Source of the DNA: Bacteroidales bacterium UBA6377
GTDB lineage: Bacteria; Bacteroidota; Bacteroidia; Bacteroidales; UBA932
Length of the DNA: 26,404 bases
NCBI GenBank assembly: GCA_002438805.1
Contig: DJQV01000012.1
Span: forward strand, 1 to 26,404
Reading direction: 5' to 3'
Both the position numbers and the translations under genes were made by a program. Below, piece by piece: positions 14,963 through 22,145 of the stretch. How positions within the stretch are numbered: position 1 is the stretch's first letter; each line of letters starts with the position of its first letter. The notes beneath the pieces were generated by a model that was given only the letters and a program-made list of their open reading frames with translations, did no database searches and had not been told where the DNA came from.

Positions 14963-14970
14963 CAAAGATA
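14963..14970 (-). promoter_or_regulatory. -7 promoter element of the Omp85 gene
   Basis: On the minus strand TATCTTTG (14970-14963) followed by C matches TAnnTTTG exactly. No good -33 element is seen. The ATG at 14954 follows after eight bases, so the mRNA is expected to have almost no leader. Confidence 0.55.
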
Positions 14971-15087
14971 AGCATTTGCGCGGATTGTTCCCGTACGTGT
15001 GATTTTGGCTTTACTCAAAATTTTGCTTATTTCTAAAGGCTTGATTTTCAGGGAGGCAAAAAAATATTAAAAATTTTTCAAAAAAAT

Positions 15088-15118
15088 TTTGGAGAATAAA
15101 ATAAAAGTACTACCTTTG
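15088..15118 (+). promoter_or_regulatory. Strong Bacteroidetes-type promoter of an unannotated transcript
   Basis: TTTG (15088-15091), a 19-base spacer and TACCTTTG (15111-15118) match both elements exactly. The upstream ~35 bases are almost pure A/T, like an UP element. No protein gene follows on this strand; the expected start is about 15124. Confidence 0.75.
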
Positions 15119-15123
15119 CATTC

Positions 15124-15239
15124 GGGTTGAGCAAGTGACCGTTCTGGCCCGTCAACCTATTGGTTATTAGTTTTAGTGTTATTAATTATGTGGTTAGTAT
15201 GAGTTGTTGCCGTGACGGTCACAACTCATTTCTTTTTTA
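15124..15239 (+). ncRNA. Putative small RNA (~115 nt) with own promoter and terminator
   Basis: A consensus promoter and a strong intrinsic terminator frame ~115 bases with no convincing ORF. The 5' part can pair GGTTGA (15125-15130) with TCAACC (15152-15157), or alternatively fold AACC-TATT-GGTT (15154-15165); the two are mutually exclusive. The middle (15166-15200) is A/T-rich and probably single stranded. The 3' hairpin is the terminator. The last ~14 bases are antisense to the end of the convergent pseudouridine synthase gene. I do not recognise an Rfam family: it lacks the SRP RNA core and the long closing stem of 6S RNA. Confidence 0.55.
15201..15239 (+). terminator. Intrinsic terminator of the putative small RNA
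   Basis: GAGTTGT (15201-15207) pairs with ACAACTC (15221-15227) and CCG with CGG inside it, giving a ~12-position stem with one mismatch, one G-T pair and a TGA loop. A T-rich tract follows at 15229-15239. On the minus strand no T-run follows the hairpin, so it works for the plus strand. Its 3' arm overlaps the stop codon of the convergent gene. Confidence 0.8.
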
Positions 15240-16500
15240 TGTCCAGTCCGCTGCGGAATGTGACTTCTTCCCCTGTCGCAGGATGCTTGAGAGTGATGAT
15301 TTCGGCATGAAGCCAGAGGCGTCCGTGCTCCGGGCTGCCGTAGAGCTTGTCTCCGCGTATCGGGCGGCCCAGGCCAGAAGGGTGGGCGCAGTGGACACGC
15401 AGCTGGTGTGTCCTGCCGGTCTTGGGACGAAGAAGGATTTCGGTCTCTCCGTCAGGGAGTTCGGAGCAGACTTCGTATTCTGTTATCGCAAGTTTGCCCT
15501 TGTCATAATCGACCATCTGTCTCGGCCTGTCGTACCAGTCGGTGATCAGCGGCAGGGCTATCGTGCCTTTCCTGGCACGCGGGAACGGACCCTGTCCGGC
15601 GGAGAGTCTGGCCCTGTAGGTCTTGCGGACCTGCCTCGCGGCGAACTGGGCCTCGATGGCGGATTTTGTGCCTGCGTCTCTGGCAAAGATTATTACTCCC
15701 GAGGTGTCCATGTCCAGGCGGTGGCAGGAATGGACTTCGCCGTATCTTTCCTGCAACCATTCAAGAAGTGATTTCGAGCGTGTCTTCCCCGGGACGGAGA
15801 GCATCCCCGAGGGCTTGTCGGCCACTATTATATATTGGTCTTCGTATATGACAGACGGTGCTTCCCGGGTGAATTCGGCATCGAGCGGATTGGGCTCGAC
15901 ATCAAGGCCTTCCATCATGAAACTGAGCAGCGGGCCGCATTTTCCGGTGCATGAGGGGTAGAAGCGTCCCTGCTGCCGGACCTCGCCGCGCGGAGAATCG
16001 CCGTACCAGAACTCGCCCATGGCTATCGGGCGCATGGAGTGCGAGTATGCGTATTGGAGTAGCTTCGGGGCGGCGCAGTCTCCTGTGCCGCCGGGAGGGA
16101 TGAGGCCGCGACGTGCAAAAACCTCCTTGATGCTGAGGCTTTCTCCGCGTGCGTTTGAGACTATGTACCGGTCGAAGAGCCAGTCCTGAAGCTCTGCCGA
16201 GGCACGGCTTTTCTCTTCGCCCCGTGGCATCGCGCTGATCTCGGCTTCACGTATCCTGAAGTGTCCGGCTGGGTCTGTGATATCGAATATCGGCGGGACG
16301 AAGCCTTCGACGAGAGCCTGTCCGCCGGCAAGTCCGCTGAATGCGTAGAGAAAGCCTCCGTCTGTCTGCAGGACACCCATCATCTTGCCGCAGCGGAACA
16401 GACTGTCCAGCTGCTGAGATGCTTGTATTCTGGAAATCAGTTCTTTGGATGCCTCGACAATCTGTGGGGCGGGGACGTAACGGAAAGGATATGTGAACAT
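15226..16500 (-). CDS. RluA family pseudouridine synthase with long N-terminal extension
   Basis: The C-terminal half (from ~215) is a standard RluA/RsuA catalytic domain with HRLDMDTSGV (catalytic Asp263), then RKTYRARL and RTHQLRVHCAHPSGLGRPIRGD (conserved RTHQLR block). The ~210-residue N-terminal part is not an S4 domain. It contains PPGGTGDCAAPKLLQYAY and YPSCTGKC, with cysteines at 142, 184 and 188 that could form a redox or metal site; this extension also occurs in other long RluA-type proteins that I recall from Bacteroidota. The target uridine in rRNA or tRNA is unknown. It lies three bases after maf, last gene of the minus operon, and its stop codon sits inside the opposing terminator hairpin. 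Confidence 0.88.
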   Translation of the reverse strand: MFTYPFRYVPAPQIVEASKELISRIQASQQLDSLFRCGKMMGVLQTDGGFLYAFSGLAGGQALVEGFVPPIFDITDPAGHFRIREAEISAMPRGEEKSRASAELQDWLFDRYIVSNARGESLSIKEVFARRGLIPPGGTGDCAAPKLLQYAYSHSMRPIAMGEFWYGDSPRGEVRQQGRFYPSCTGKCGPLLSFMMEGLDVEPNPLDAEFTREAPSVIYEDQYIIVADKPSGMLSVPGKTRSKSLLEWLQERYGEVHSCHRLDMDTSGVIIFARDAGTKSAIEAQFAARQVRKTYRARLSAGQGPFPRARKGTIALPLITDWYDRPRQMVDYDKGKLAITEYEVCSELPDGETEILLRPKTGRTHQLRVHCAHPSGLGRPIRGDKLYGSPEHGRLWLHAEIITLKHPATGEEVTFRSGLDIKKK

Positions 16501-16503
16501 CCC

Positions 16504-17073
16504 TCAGCGGAGGAAATCCTGCAGGGCCGCCGCGACTTTGTGTACGGGGAGTCCCATGACGTTGTAGAAAGAGCCGCAGATGCCGGATATGCCCACATAG
16601 CCTATCCATTCCTGCACGCCGTAGGCGCCGGCCTTGTCGAATGGCTTGTAGTTGTCTATATAATAGTCTATCTGCTCCTGGCTCAGAGGCAGGAAATCGA
16701 CTCTCGTGGAGTCCGTGAAACTGACCTCATGTCCGGCATCGCGGATGACTACGGCCGTCACGACCTCGTGGCTGCGCCCCGACAGAAGGTGCAGCATCCT
16801 GTCGGCCTCCTGCCTCGAGTGCGGCTTGCCGAGCACTTTGCCGTCCACAATGACGACAGTATCGGCGGTCAGCAGGACCTCGTCCGGTCCGAGTGGACGG
16901 TTGAAACCGCGGGACTTGCCGAGAGCCATGTCGAGGGGGATGCGGTGCGCTTCAACGCCCGGCTCCGGACCCTCGTCGAAAGTGTTTTCCTTGTCGACGG
17001 TGAATTCGAGGTTGAGTCCGGCGAGCAGCTCCTTGCGTCTAGGTGAACCGCTTCCGAGTATAAGATGCTTCAT
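16504..17073 (-). CDS. maf: Maf family nucleotide pyrophosphatase
   Basis: This 189-residue protein hydrolyses non-canonical or excess nucleoside triphosphates, releasing pyrophosphate. The family features are SGSPRRKELL at the N-terminus, the ADTVV block with catalytic Asp, GKPHSRQEADRML, and DKAGAYGVQEW, which is the YhdE-type (dTTP/UTP) spelling. Length is normal. It sits between the KdsC-like and pseudouridine synthase genes with gaps of one and three bases. Confidence 0.93.
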   Translation of the reverse strand: MKHLILGSGSPRRKELLAGLNLEFTVDKENTFDEGPEPGVEAHRIPLDMALGKSRGFNRPLGPDEVLLTADTVVIVDGKVLGKPHSRQEADRMLHLLSGRSHEVVTAVVIRDAGHEVSFTDSTRVDFLPLSQEQIDYYIDNYKPFDKAGAYGVQEWIGYVGISGICGSFYNVMGLPVHKVAAALQDFLR

Positions 17074-17074
17074 C

Positions 17075-17608
17075 TCAATAGATCTGATCGTATTTGTCCT
17101 CGTCGAAGTGCCACTTGTCCTGGGCCTTGAGGATCATCTCGATGCCCTCGCGCAGACAGCCGTGGCCTCCGCTGCGGCGGGTGACGAAGTCAGCCGCCTG
17201 CCGTGCCTCCGGCACGGCATCTGCGGGGGCGAAGCCCGCCCCGCAGCAGCGGAGCACCTGAGTGTCGGGAATGTCGTCGCCGAAATACGCGACCTCCTCC
17301 GCTTTCAGTCCGTTGTCGGAGAGGAACTGATTGAATACTTTGAGTTTGCCGCGCACTCCGAGGTAGAGGTTCTGCTCGCTGGCCCCCATGTGCAGGCAGC
17401 GGCTGTGCAGCGCCGGAGTGTCTCCTCCGGAGATGACTCCGATGATGAATCCCTTTGCAGCCGCGACTCTGGAGGCGAAGGAGTCCTTGGCATCCACTAT
17501 CCGCACGAGATCCTCCGGATTGGGGCCGACGGGGATTATACAGCCGTCAGTGAGCACACCGTCGATGTCGTAGACGATGGCCTTGATCTGCTTAAGATTT
17601 GGTGCCAT
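17075..17608 (-). CDS. KdsC-like HAD phosphatase (KDO-8-phosphate phosphatase family)
   Basis: This 177-residue HAD-type phosphatase has the C0-type minimal layout of KdsC, which removes phosphate from 3-deoxy-D-manno-octulosonate 8-phosphate during LPS core synthesis. DIDGVLTDG at ~14-22 carries the nucleophile Asp14 and acid/base Asp16, VISGGDT is the second motif, and YFGDDIPD the metal-binding motif. GGHGCLREGIEMIL at the end matches the family's typical GGxGAxRE ending. Length matches KdsC. ATG 17608 gives a normal N-terminus and overlaps the DUF3467 gene by 17 bases. Confidence 0.87.
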   Translation of the reverse strand: MAPNLKQIKAIVYDIDGVLTDGCIIPVGPNPEDLVRIVDAKDSFASRVAAAKGFIIGVISGGDTPALHSRCLHMGASEQNLYLGVRGKLKVFNQFLSDNGLKAEEVAYFGDDIPDTQVLRCCGAGFAPADAVPEARQAADFVTRRSGGHGCLREGIEMILKAQDKWHFDEDKYDQIY

Positions 17609-17912
17609 TAGGATTGAGATCGGCGATGTTGAACGTGTTTCCGGCCTGTCTCTGGCCCTCCATAGCGATAGGGCCGAACTGCGCCTCGTATTTGCTGATG
17701 TTGTCCACAAGTGCGTTGAGCAGCCGCTTGCAGTGCTCCGGGGCCATCACGATGCGGCTCTGCACCTCCGGCTTCGGGAGTCCCGGCAGAATCGTCGCGA
17801 AGTCGAGTATGAACTCGCTCCTGGAGTGGGTGATTATCGCCAGATTGGAGTACGAGCCGCGGGCCACTTCCGGCTTGAGCTCTATGTTGATCTGCTTTTC
17901 TTCTTTGTCCAT
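17592..17912 (-). CDS. DUF3467 protein
   Basis: This 106-residue protein has the DUF3467 pattern: KQINIELKPEVARGSYSNL, then HSRSEFILDFATILPGLPKPEVQSRIVMAPEHCKRLL and a C-terminal YEAQFGPI. The family is short, cytoplasmic, widespread in Bacteroidota, and has no assigned function. It is the first gene of the minus operon with the KdsC-like gene, maf and the pseudouridine synthase, and diverges from valS. Confidence 0.88.
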   Translation of the reverse strand: MDKEEKQINIELKPEVARGSYSNLAIITHSRSEFILDFATILPGLPKPEVQSRIVMAPEHCKRLLNALVDNISKYEAQFGPIAMEGQRQAGNTFNIADLNPNGTKS

Positions 17913-17934
17913 TGTCGATATGTTTTACAGTCCG

Positions 17935-17942
17935 CAAAGTTA
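17935..17942 (-). promoter_or_regulatory. -7 element of the DUF3467 operon
   Basis: On the minus strand TAACTTTG (17942-17935) followed by C is an exact match to the consensus. No convincing -33 partner. It diverges from the valS -7 element 22 bases away. Confidence 0.5.
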
Positions 17943-17964
17943 CGAATTCTATTGAAAAATTGCC

Positions 17965-17972
17965 TATCTTTG
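17965..17972 (+). promoter_or_regulatory. -7 element of valS
   Basis: TATCTTTG (17965-17972) followed by C is an exact consensus match. The valS ATG begins at 17979, only six bases later, so the mRNA is predicted to be leaderless or nearly so. The -33 region is weak. Confidence 0.6.
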
Positions 17973-17978
17973 CGTTCT

Positions 17979-20618
17979 ATGGAACTTGAAGCAAAATATA
18001 ACCCGTCCTCGGTCGAGGACAAGTGGTACGCATATTGGACGGAGCACAAGTGCTTCCATTCGGAGCCGGACAGCCGTGAACCATATACAGTAGTCATCCC
18101 GCCGCCTAACGTGACGGGAATCCTCCACATGGGCCATGTGCTCAACAACACCATCAACGATGTGCTTGTCCGCAAGGCGCGCATGGACGGCAAGAACGCC
18201 TGCTGGGTGCCGGGCACGGATCACGCCAGCATCGCCACCGAGTCCAAGGTCGTGGCCAGGCTCAAGGAGAGGGGAATCAGCAAGGAGGACATCAGCCGCG
18301 AGGAATTCCTCAAGCATGCCTGGGAGTGGAAAGAGGAGCACGGGGGCATCATCCTTCAGCAGCTCCGCAAACTCGGCGCTTCCTGCGACTGGGACCGTAC
18401 CCGCTTCACTATGGAGCCGGAGCTGTCCAAGGCTGTGATAGCCACCTTCTGCTACTTTTATAAGAAGGGCATGATATACCGCGGTGTCCGCATGGTCAAC
18501 TGGGATCCGGTGGCTCTCACCGCCATCAGCGACGACGAGGTGATCCACCGCGACACCAAGAGCCACTTCTATCACCTGCGCTACTATATTTCAGATGGGG
18601 CCGGCAAGCCTACGGACCAGTATCTTGTGATTGCCACCACCCGTCCAGAGACCATCATGGCTGATGCGGCCATCTGTGTCAACCCTGCCGATGAACGTTA
18701 TCACTGGCTGCGTGGCAAGAAAGTCCTCATTCCTCTAATAAACAGGGAGATACCTGTGATTGAGGACAGCTACGTGGAGATGGATTTCGGTACGGGCTGC
18801 CTCAAGGTGACCCCTGCCCATGACGCCCATGACTATGAGATAGGTCTGCGGCACAACCTCCCGGTGATGGAAATCATAGACGACCACGGGCGTCTCAATG
18901 ACAAGGCGCAGATCCTGGTCGGGGAGGACCGCTTCGTGGCGAGGAAAAAGATAGTGAAGATGCTCGAAGAGGCCGGAAACCTCGTCAAGATAGAGGAATA
19001 CACCTCGCCTGTCGGCTACTCGGAGCGCACGGACGCTGTGATCGAGCCGAAACTCTCCGCGCAGTGGTTCCTCAAGATGGAGAGCCTTGCCGCAAAGGCG
19101 CTTGACAGCGTGGAGTCCGGCAGGATCAAGTTCATCCCGGACAAATACCGCAACACCTACCGCCACTGGATGGAGAACGCCCACGACTGGTGCATCTCCC
19201 GTCAGCTCTGGTGGGGGCAGCGCATCCCGGCATACTATCTCCCCGACGGGAGCGTGGTCGTGGAGGAGACTGACGAAAAGGCTTTGGAAGCGGCGCGCAA
19301 ACTCAACCCGTCCCTGACAGCAGCTGACCTCAGGCAGGACGATGATGTGCTTGACACCTGGTTCTCAAGCTGGCTCTGGCCGATCTCTGTGTTCGACCCG
19401 GAGCGTCCGGGCCATCCGGAGCACAAGCCGAATGCGGATCTGAGCTACTATTATCCTACCAATGACCTTGTTACAGGTCCGGACATCATATTCTTCTGGG
19501 TCGCAAGGATGATAATGGCCGGAGACGAGTTCATGTCCGATGTGCCTTTCCGGAATGTGTATTTTACAGGCATAGTCCGTGATAAACTGGGCCGCAAGAT
19601 GAGCAAGACCCTTGGCAACAGTCCGAATCCGTTGGATCTGATAGCCAAATATGGCGCTGATGCCGTCCGCCTCGGTATGCTCCTCTGCTCTTCGGCGGGC
19701 AACGACATCCTTTACGATGAGTCCCAGGTGGAGCAGGGCCGCAATTTCTGCGGAAAGATCTGGAATTCATGGAGACTCGTCAGCGGCTGGAAGGTGGACA
19801 ATGCAGCTGCACAGCCGCAGGAGGCCGCCGTGGCCGTGAAGTGGTTTGACAGCCTGCTCTCCCGCACCATAGAGACGGTGGAGGACCATTACAGGAAATT
19901 CCGCATCAGCGACGCCCTTATGTCCATATACAAGCTTTTCTGGGATGACTATTGCAGCTGGTATCTTGAACTGGTCAAGCCGGCCTACGGCTCTGCCGTG
20001 GACGTGGCCACATACAAGGCTACGCTCGGATTCTTCGAGAAACTGCTCAAGCTTATACACCCTGTGATGCCTTTCATCACCGAGGAGCTGTGGCAGGCTA
20101 TGGAGGAGCGCTCTGATGGGGAGACGATAATGTTCCAGCGCACTCCGGTGGCCGGACCGTACGATCCGGCATTCCTTGAGGCGTTTGATCTTGTCCGCGA
20201 TGCGGTCGTATCAGTCCGCGGTATCCGGGCACAGAAACAGATTTCCCCTAAGCAGAGTCTCGAACTTTTCATTGACGGTCTCCTGCCTGAGGAACTCTTG
20301 CCTGTCCTTATGAAAGCGGCCAACCTGTCGGCTGTAAAGTCCGGCAAGGCCGAAGGTGCAGCAGTGTCATTCATCTGCGGAACTCTCGGATTCAGCGTAC
20401 CGCTTGCGGGCTTTATCGATGCTGAAGGCGAGAAGACCAAACTGCTTGCAGAACTGGAACATCAGAAGAAGTTCCTTGCGGGGGTGAGGGCCAAGTTGTC
20501 AAATGAAAAATTTGCCGCGCACGCGCCGGCTGCCGTGATAGAGACCGAGAGGAAGAAGGAATCTGACTGTCTGGCCCGTATCGAGTCCATCGAGTCCGCG
20601 CTCGCGGCTCTCAAATAG
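17979..20618 (+). CDS. valS: Valyl-tRNA synthetase
   Basis: The 879-residue class I synthetase charges tRNA-Val with valine and edits threonine. The HIGH motif appears as PPPNVTGILHMGH (H50-x-x-H53), the CP1 editing domain lies between (TTRPETIMAD, GTGCLKVTPAHDAHD), and the KMSKS loop is spelled RKMSKTLGNS near residue 540. A tRNA-binding anticodon domain and the family's C-terminal coiled coil (last ~65 residues) complete it. ATG 17979 fits the family N-terminus MELEAKYNP; an open frame extends upstream but lies in the DUF3467 gene and its promoter. It is the first gene of a long operon; its TAG is followed by tatA with no gap. Confidence 0.97.
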   Translation: MELEAKYNPSSVEDKWYAYWTEHKCFHSEPDSREPYTVVIPPPNVTGILHMGHVLNNTINDVLVRKARMDGKNACWVPGTDHASIATESKVVARLKERGISKEDISREEFLKHAWEWKEEHGGIILQQLRKLGASCDWDRTRFTMEPELSKAVIATFCYFYKKGMIYRGVRMVNWDPVALTAISDDEVIHRDTKSHFYHLRYYISDGAGKPTDQYLVIATTRPETIMADAAICVNPADERYHWLRGKKVLIPLINREIPVIEDSYVEMDFGTGCLKVTPAHDAHDYEIGLRHNLPVMEIIDDHGRLNDKAQILVGEDRFVARKKIVKMLEEAGNLVKIEEYTSPVGYSERTDAVIEPKLSAQWFLKMESLAAKALDSVESGRIKFIPDKYRNTYRHWMENAHDWCISRQLWWGQRIPAYYLPDGSVVVEETDEKALEAARKLNPSLTAADLRQDDDVLDTWFSSWLWPISVFDPERPGHPEHKPNADLSYYYPTNDLVTGPDIIFFWVARMIMAGDEFMSDVPFRNVYFTGIVRDKLGRKMSKTLGNSPNPLDLIAKYGADAVRLGMLLCSSAGNDILYDESQVEQGRNFCGKIWNSWRLVSGWKVDNAAAQPQEAAVAVKWFDSLLSRTIETVEDHYRKFRISDALMSIYKLFWDDYCSWYLELVKPAYGSAVDVATYKATLGFFEKLLKLIHPVMPFITEELWQAMEERSDGETIMFQRTPVAGPYDPAFLEAFDLVRDAVVSVRGIRAQKQISPKQSLELFIDGLLPEELLPVLMKAANLSAVKSGKAEGAAVSFICGTLGFSVPLAGFIDAEGEKTKLLAELEHQKKFLAGVRAKLSNEKFAAHAPAAVIETERKKESDCLARIESIESALAALK

Positions 20619-20626
20619 TGCTGCTT

Positions 20627-20830
20627 ATGTTGACTTATCCTTTGATGATCGGTTGGTGGGAAGTTGTCGTAATCGCGTTCGTGGTTCTTCTGCTCTTCGG
20701 AGGGAAAAAAGTTCCGGAGCTGATGAAGGGCCTCGGCAAGGGTGTCAGGAGTTTCAAGGATGCCCTTGACGGCAAAGAAGATGACGGACAGAAGAAGATA
20801 GACGACGGCTCATCAAACAAGCCTGAATAA
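20627..20830 (+). CDS. tatA: Sec-independent translocase protein TatA
   Basis: This ~67-residue protein of the TatA/Hcf106 family has one N-terminal membrane helix with a polar Glu near its start (GWWEVVVIAF), the FGGKKVPELMKGLGKG hinge and amphipathic helix, then a charged tail. With TatC it forms the twin-arginine translocon for folded proteins. No tatB is present, so this is a minimal TatAC system. Starts at GTG 20618, ATG 20627 or ATG 20645 are all possible; ATG 20627 is taken. Directly after valS and before tatC. Confidence 0.93.
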   Translation: MLTYPLMIGWWEVVVIAFVVLLLFGGKKVPELMKGLGKGVRSFKDALDGKEDDGQKKIDDGSSNKPE

Positions 20831-20853
20831 GAGGGGTGGCCGGGGAGAAGGAA

Positions 20854-21597
20854 ATGTCCTTCTGGGACCATCTTGACGAGCTGAGGGGGACGTTGTTCCG
20901 CTCGGCTCTGTTTCTGTGTGCCTTTTCCTGTCTGGGGCTTTGTTTCCGGAGTTTCCTTTTTGACGGAATCATACTCGCGCCCTCCCGTCCGGATTTCTGG
21001 CTGTACAGGCTGCTTGGCTGGAACATGAAGATCGACCTTGTCAACATCGAACTGAGCGCCCAGTTCTTTGTGCATCTCCGTGCAAGTCTGGCGGCAGGGT
21101 TCATTCTCTCTTTTCCGTTTATAATCAGCGAAATATGGAGATTTGTGGCTCCGGCTTTGTACGTGGGGGAAAAGCGTGTCCTGCGGAGAGCGTTCCTGCT
21201 TTCGACAGTGCTTTTCTATCTTGGCGTGCTGGTGGGATATTTCCTTGTCCTGCCGCTCTGTCTCCAGTTTTTCATCAATTACACTGTCTCGGCTGAAGTG
21301 GTAAACACAATCAGCCTCGGGTCGTATATGTCAATGTTCACATCTATGGTTCTGCTCAACGGGGTGGTGTTCGAGTTTCCGACAGCGGTCGTGGCACTCT
21401 CCCGACTGGGGGTGATAGACAGGGCGGATCTTCGGAAATGGCGCAAGTACGCTTTTGTGGCAATACTGATAGTGGCGGCGGTGATAACTCCGGCCGATCC
21501 GGTCTCGATGTTCGTGCTCGCCATACCTATGTACCTTCTTTATGAATTTTCGATTCTGCTATGCTCATCTCAGAAAAAGCCTGCACTTGGGGAATAA
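20854..21597 (+). CDS. tatC: Sec-independent translocase protein TatC
   Basis: The ~247-residue protein with six membrane helices has the conserved TatC features: SFWDHLDELR at the N-terminus (signal-peptide binding face), FVAPALYVGEKR with the conserved Glu, and TPADPVSMFVLAIPMYLLYE in the last helices. ATG 20854 is preferred because GGAGAAGG lies 8-11 bases upstream; a GTG at 20836 is an alternative start adding six residues. The last 37 bases overlap the CBM9-like gene. Confidence 0.94.
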   Translation: MSFWDHLDELRGTLFRSALFLCAFSCLGLCFRSFLFDGIILAPSRPDFWLYRLLGWNMKIDLVNIELSAQFFVHLRASLAAGFILSFPFIISEIWRFVAPALYVGEKRVLRRAFLLSTVLFYLGVLVGYFLVLPLCLQFFINYTVSAEVVNTISLGSYMSMFTSMVLLNGVVFEFPTAVVALSRLGVIDRADLRKWRKYAFVAILIVAAVITPADPVSMFVLAIPMYLLYEFSILLCSSQKKPALGE

Positions 21598-22145
21598 ACT
21601 GCGTCAATTGGCCTGACCTGTGGCCGGCACGGCCTGAAGTGTCTGTGGAGGCGCATCATGACGGGGACAATCTGTACCTGCATTACAAGGTGAAAGAAGA
21701 TTCTGTCCTCGCCGTGGCCGCCGCTGACAGGGAACCCGTCTGGAAGGATTCATGCGTGGAGTTCTTTTTCGCTCCGGGTGATGACGGACTGTACTATAAT
21801 ATAGAGTGCAGCTGCATAGGCAAGATCTATATGTGCTGCGGCAGGGATCGGAATGACAGGGAGTTTCTTCCCGAAAGCGCCTACGCGGGCATAATCCGGG
21901 AGGGAAGTCTCGGCAGCGGGCCTTTCGGCCTCAGGGAAGGACCGCAGGAGTGGGAGATGAGGCTTGTGATTCCCGCTTCGACATTTAAGCTCAAGAGTTT
22001 CTGCGGACTTCAGGCCCGGGGGAATTTCTACAAGTGCGGGGACGGCTTGCCGCAGCGGCATTACCTGAGCCTTTTTCCTATCGGCACTCCGAAACCTGAT
22101 TTTCACAGGCCGGAGTATTTTGACAAGATAATTTTTAGCAAATGA
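21561..22145 (+). CDS. Carbohydrate-binding family 9-like (CBM9/DOMON-like) protein
   Basis: This 194-residue beta-rich protein resembles stand-alone CBM9-like proteins of Bacteroidota: NWPDLWPARPEVSVEAHHDGDNLYL (start of the domain), VWKDSCVEFFF as the most typical block, and WEMRLVIPASTF later. No signal peptide is visible from this start, so it would be cytoplasmic unless translation begins elsewhere. The ligand is unknown. The gene overlaps tatC by 37 bases and the ABC-F gene by four, so it is embedded in the valS-tat operon. Confidence 0.75.
   Translation: MLISEKACTWGINCVNWPDLWPARPEVSVEAHHDGDNLYLHYKVKEDSVLAVAAADREPVWKDSCVEFFFAPGDDGLYYNIECSCIGKIYMCCGRDRNDREFLPESAYAGIIREGSLGSGPFGLREGPQEWEMRLVIPASTFKLKSFCGLQARGNFYKCGDGLPQRHYLSLFPIGTPKPDFHRPEYFDKIIFSK

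Noticed and set aside
15088..15239. SRP RNA, 6S RNA or tRNA at the small RNA locus
   Set aside because: No GGAAGCAGC-type SRP loop, no long closing stem with central bubble as in 6S RNA, and no tRNA T-loop or acceptor pairing.
15160..15771. Plus-strand ORF of 203 codons beginning inside the small RNA unit
   Set aside because: It would have to pass the strong terminator at 15201-15239 and most of it is antisense to the catalytic domain of the pseudouridine synthase. No family resemblance.
17577..17978. N-terminal extension of valS
   Set aside because: The frame is open upstream but crosses the antisense DUF3467 gene and the valS promoter. The family N-terminus starts at 17979.
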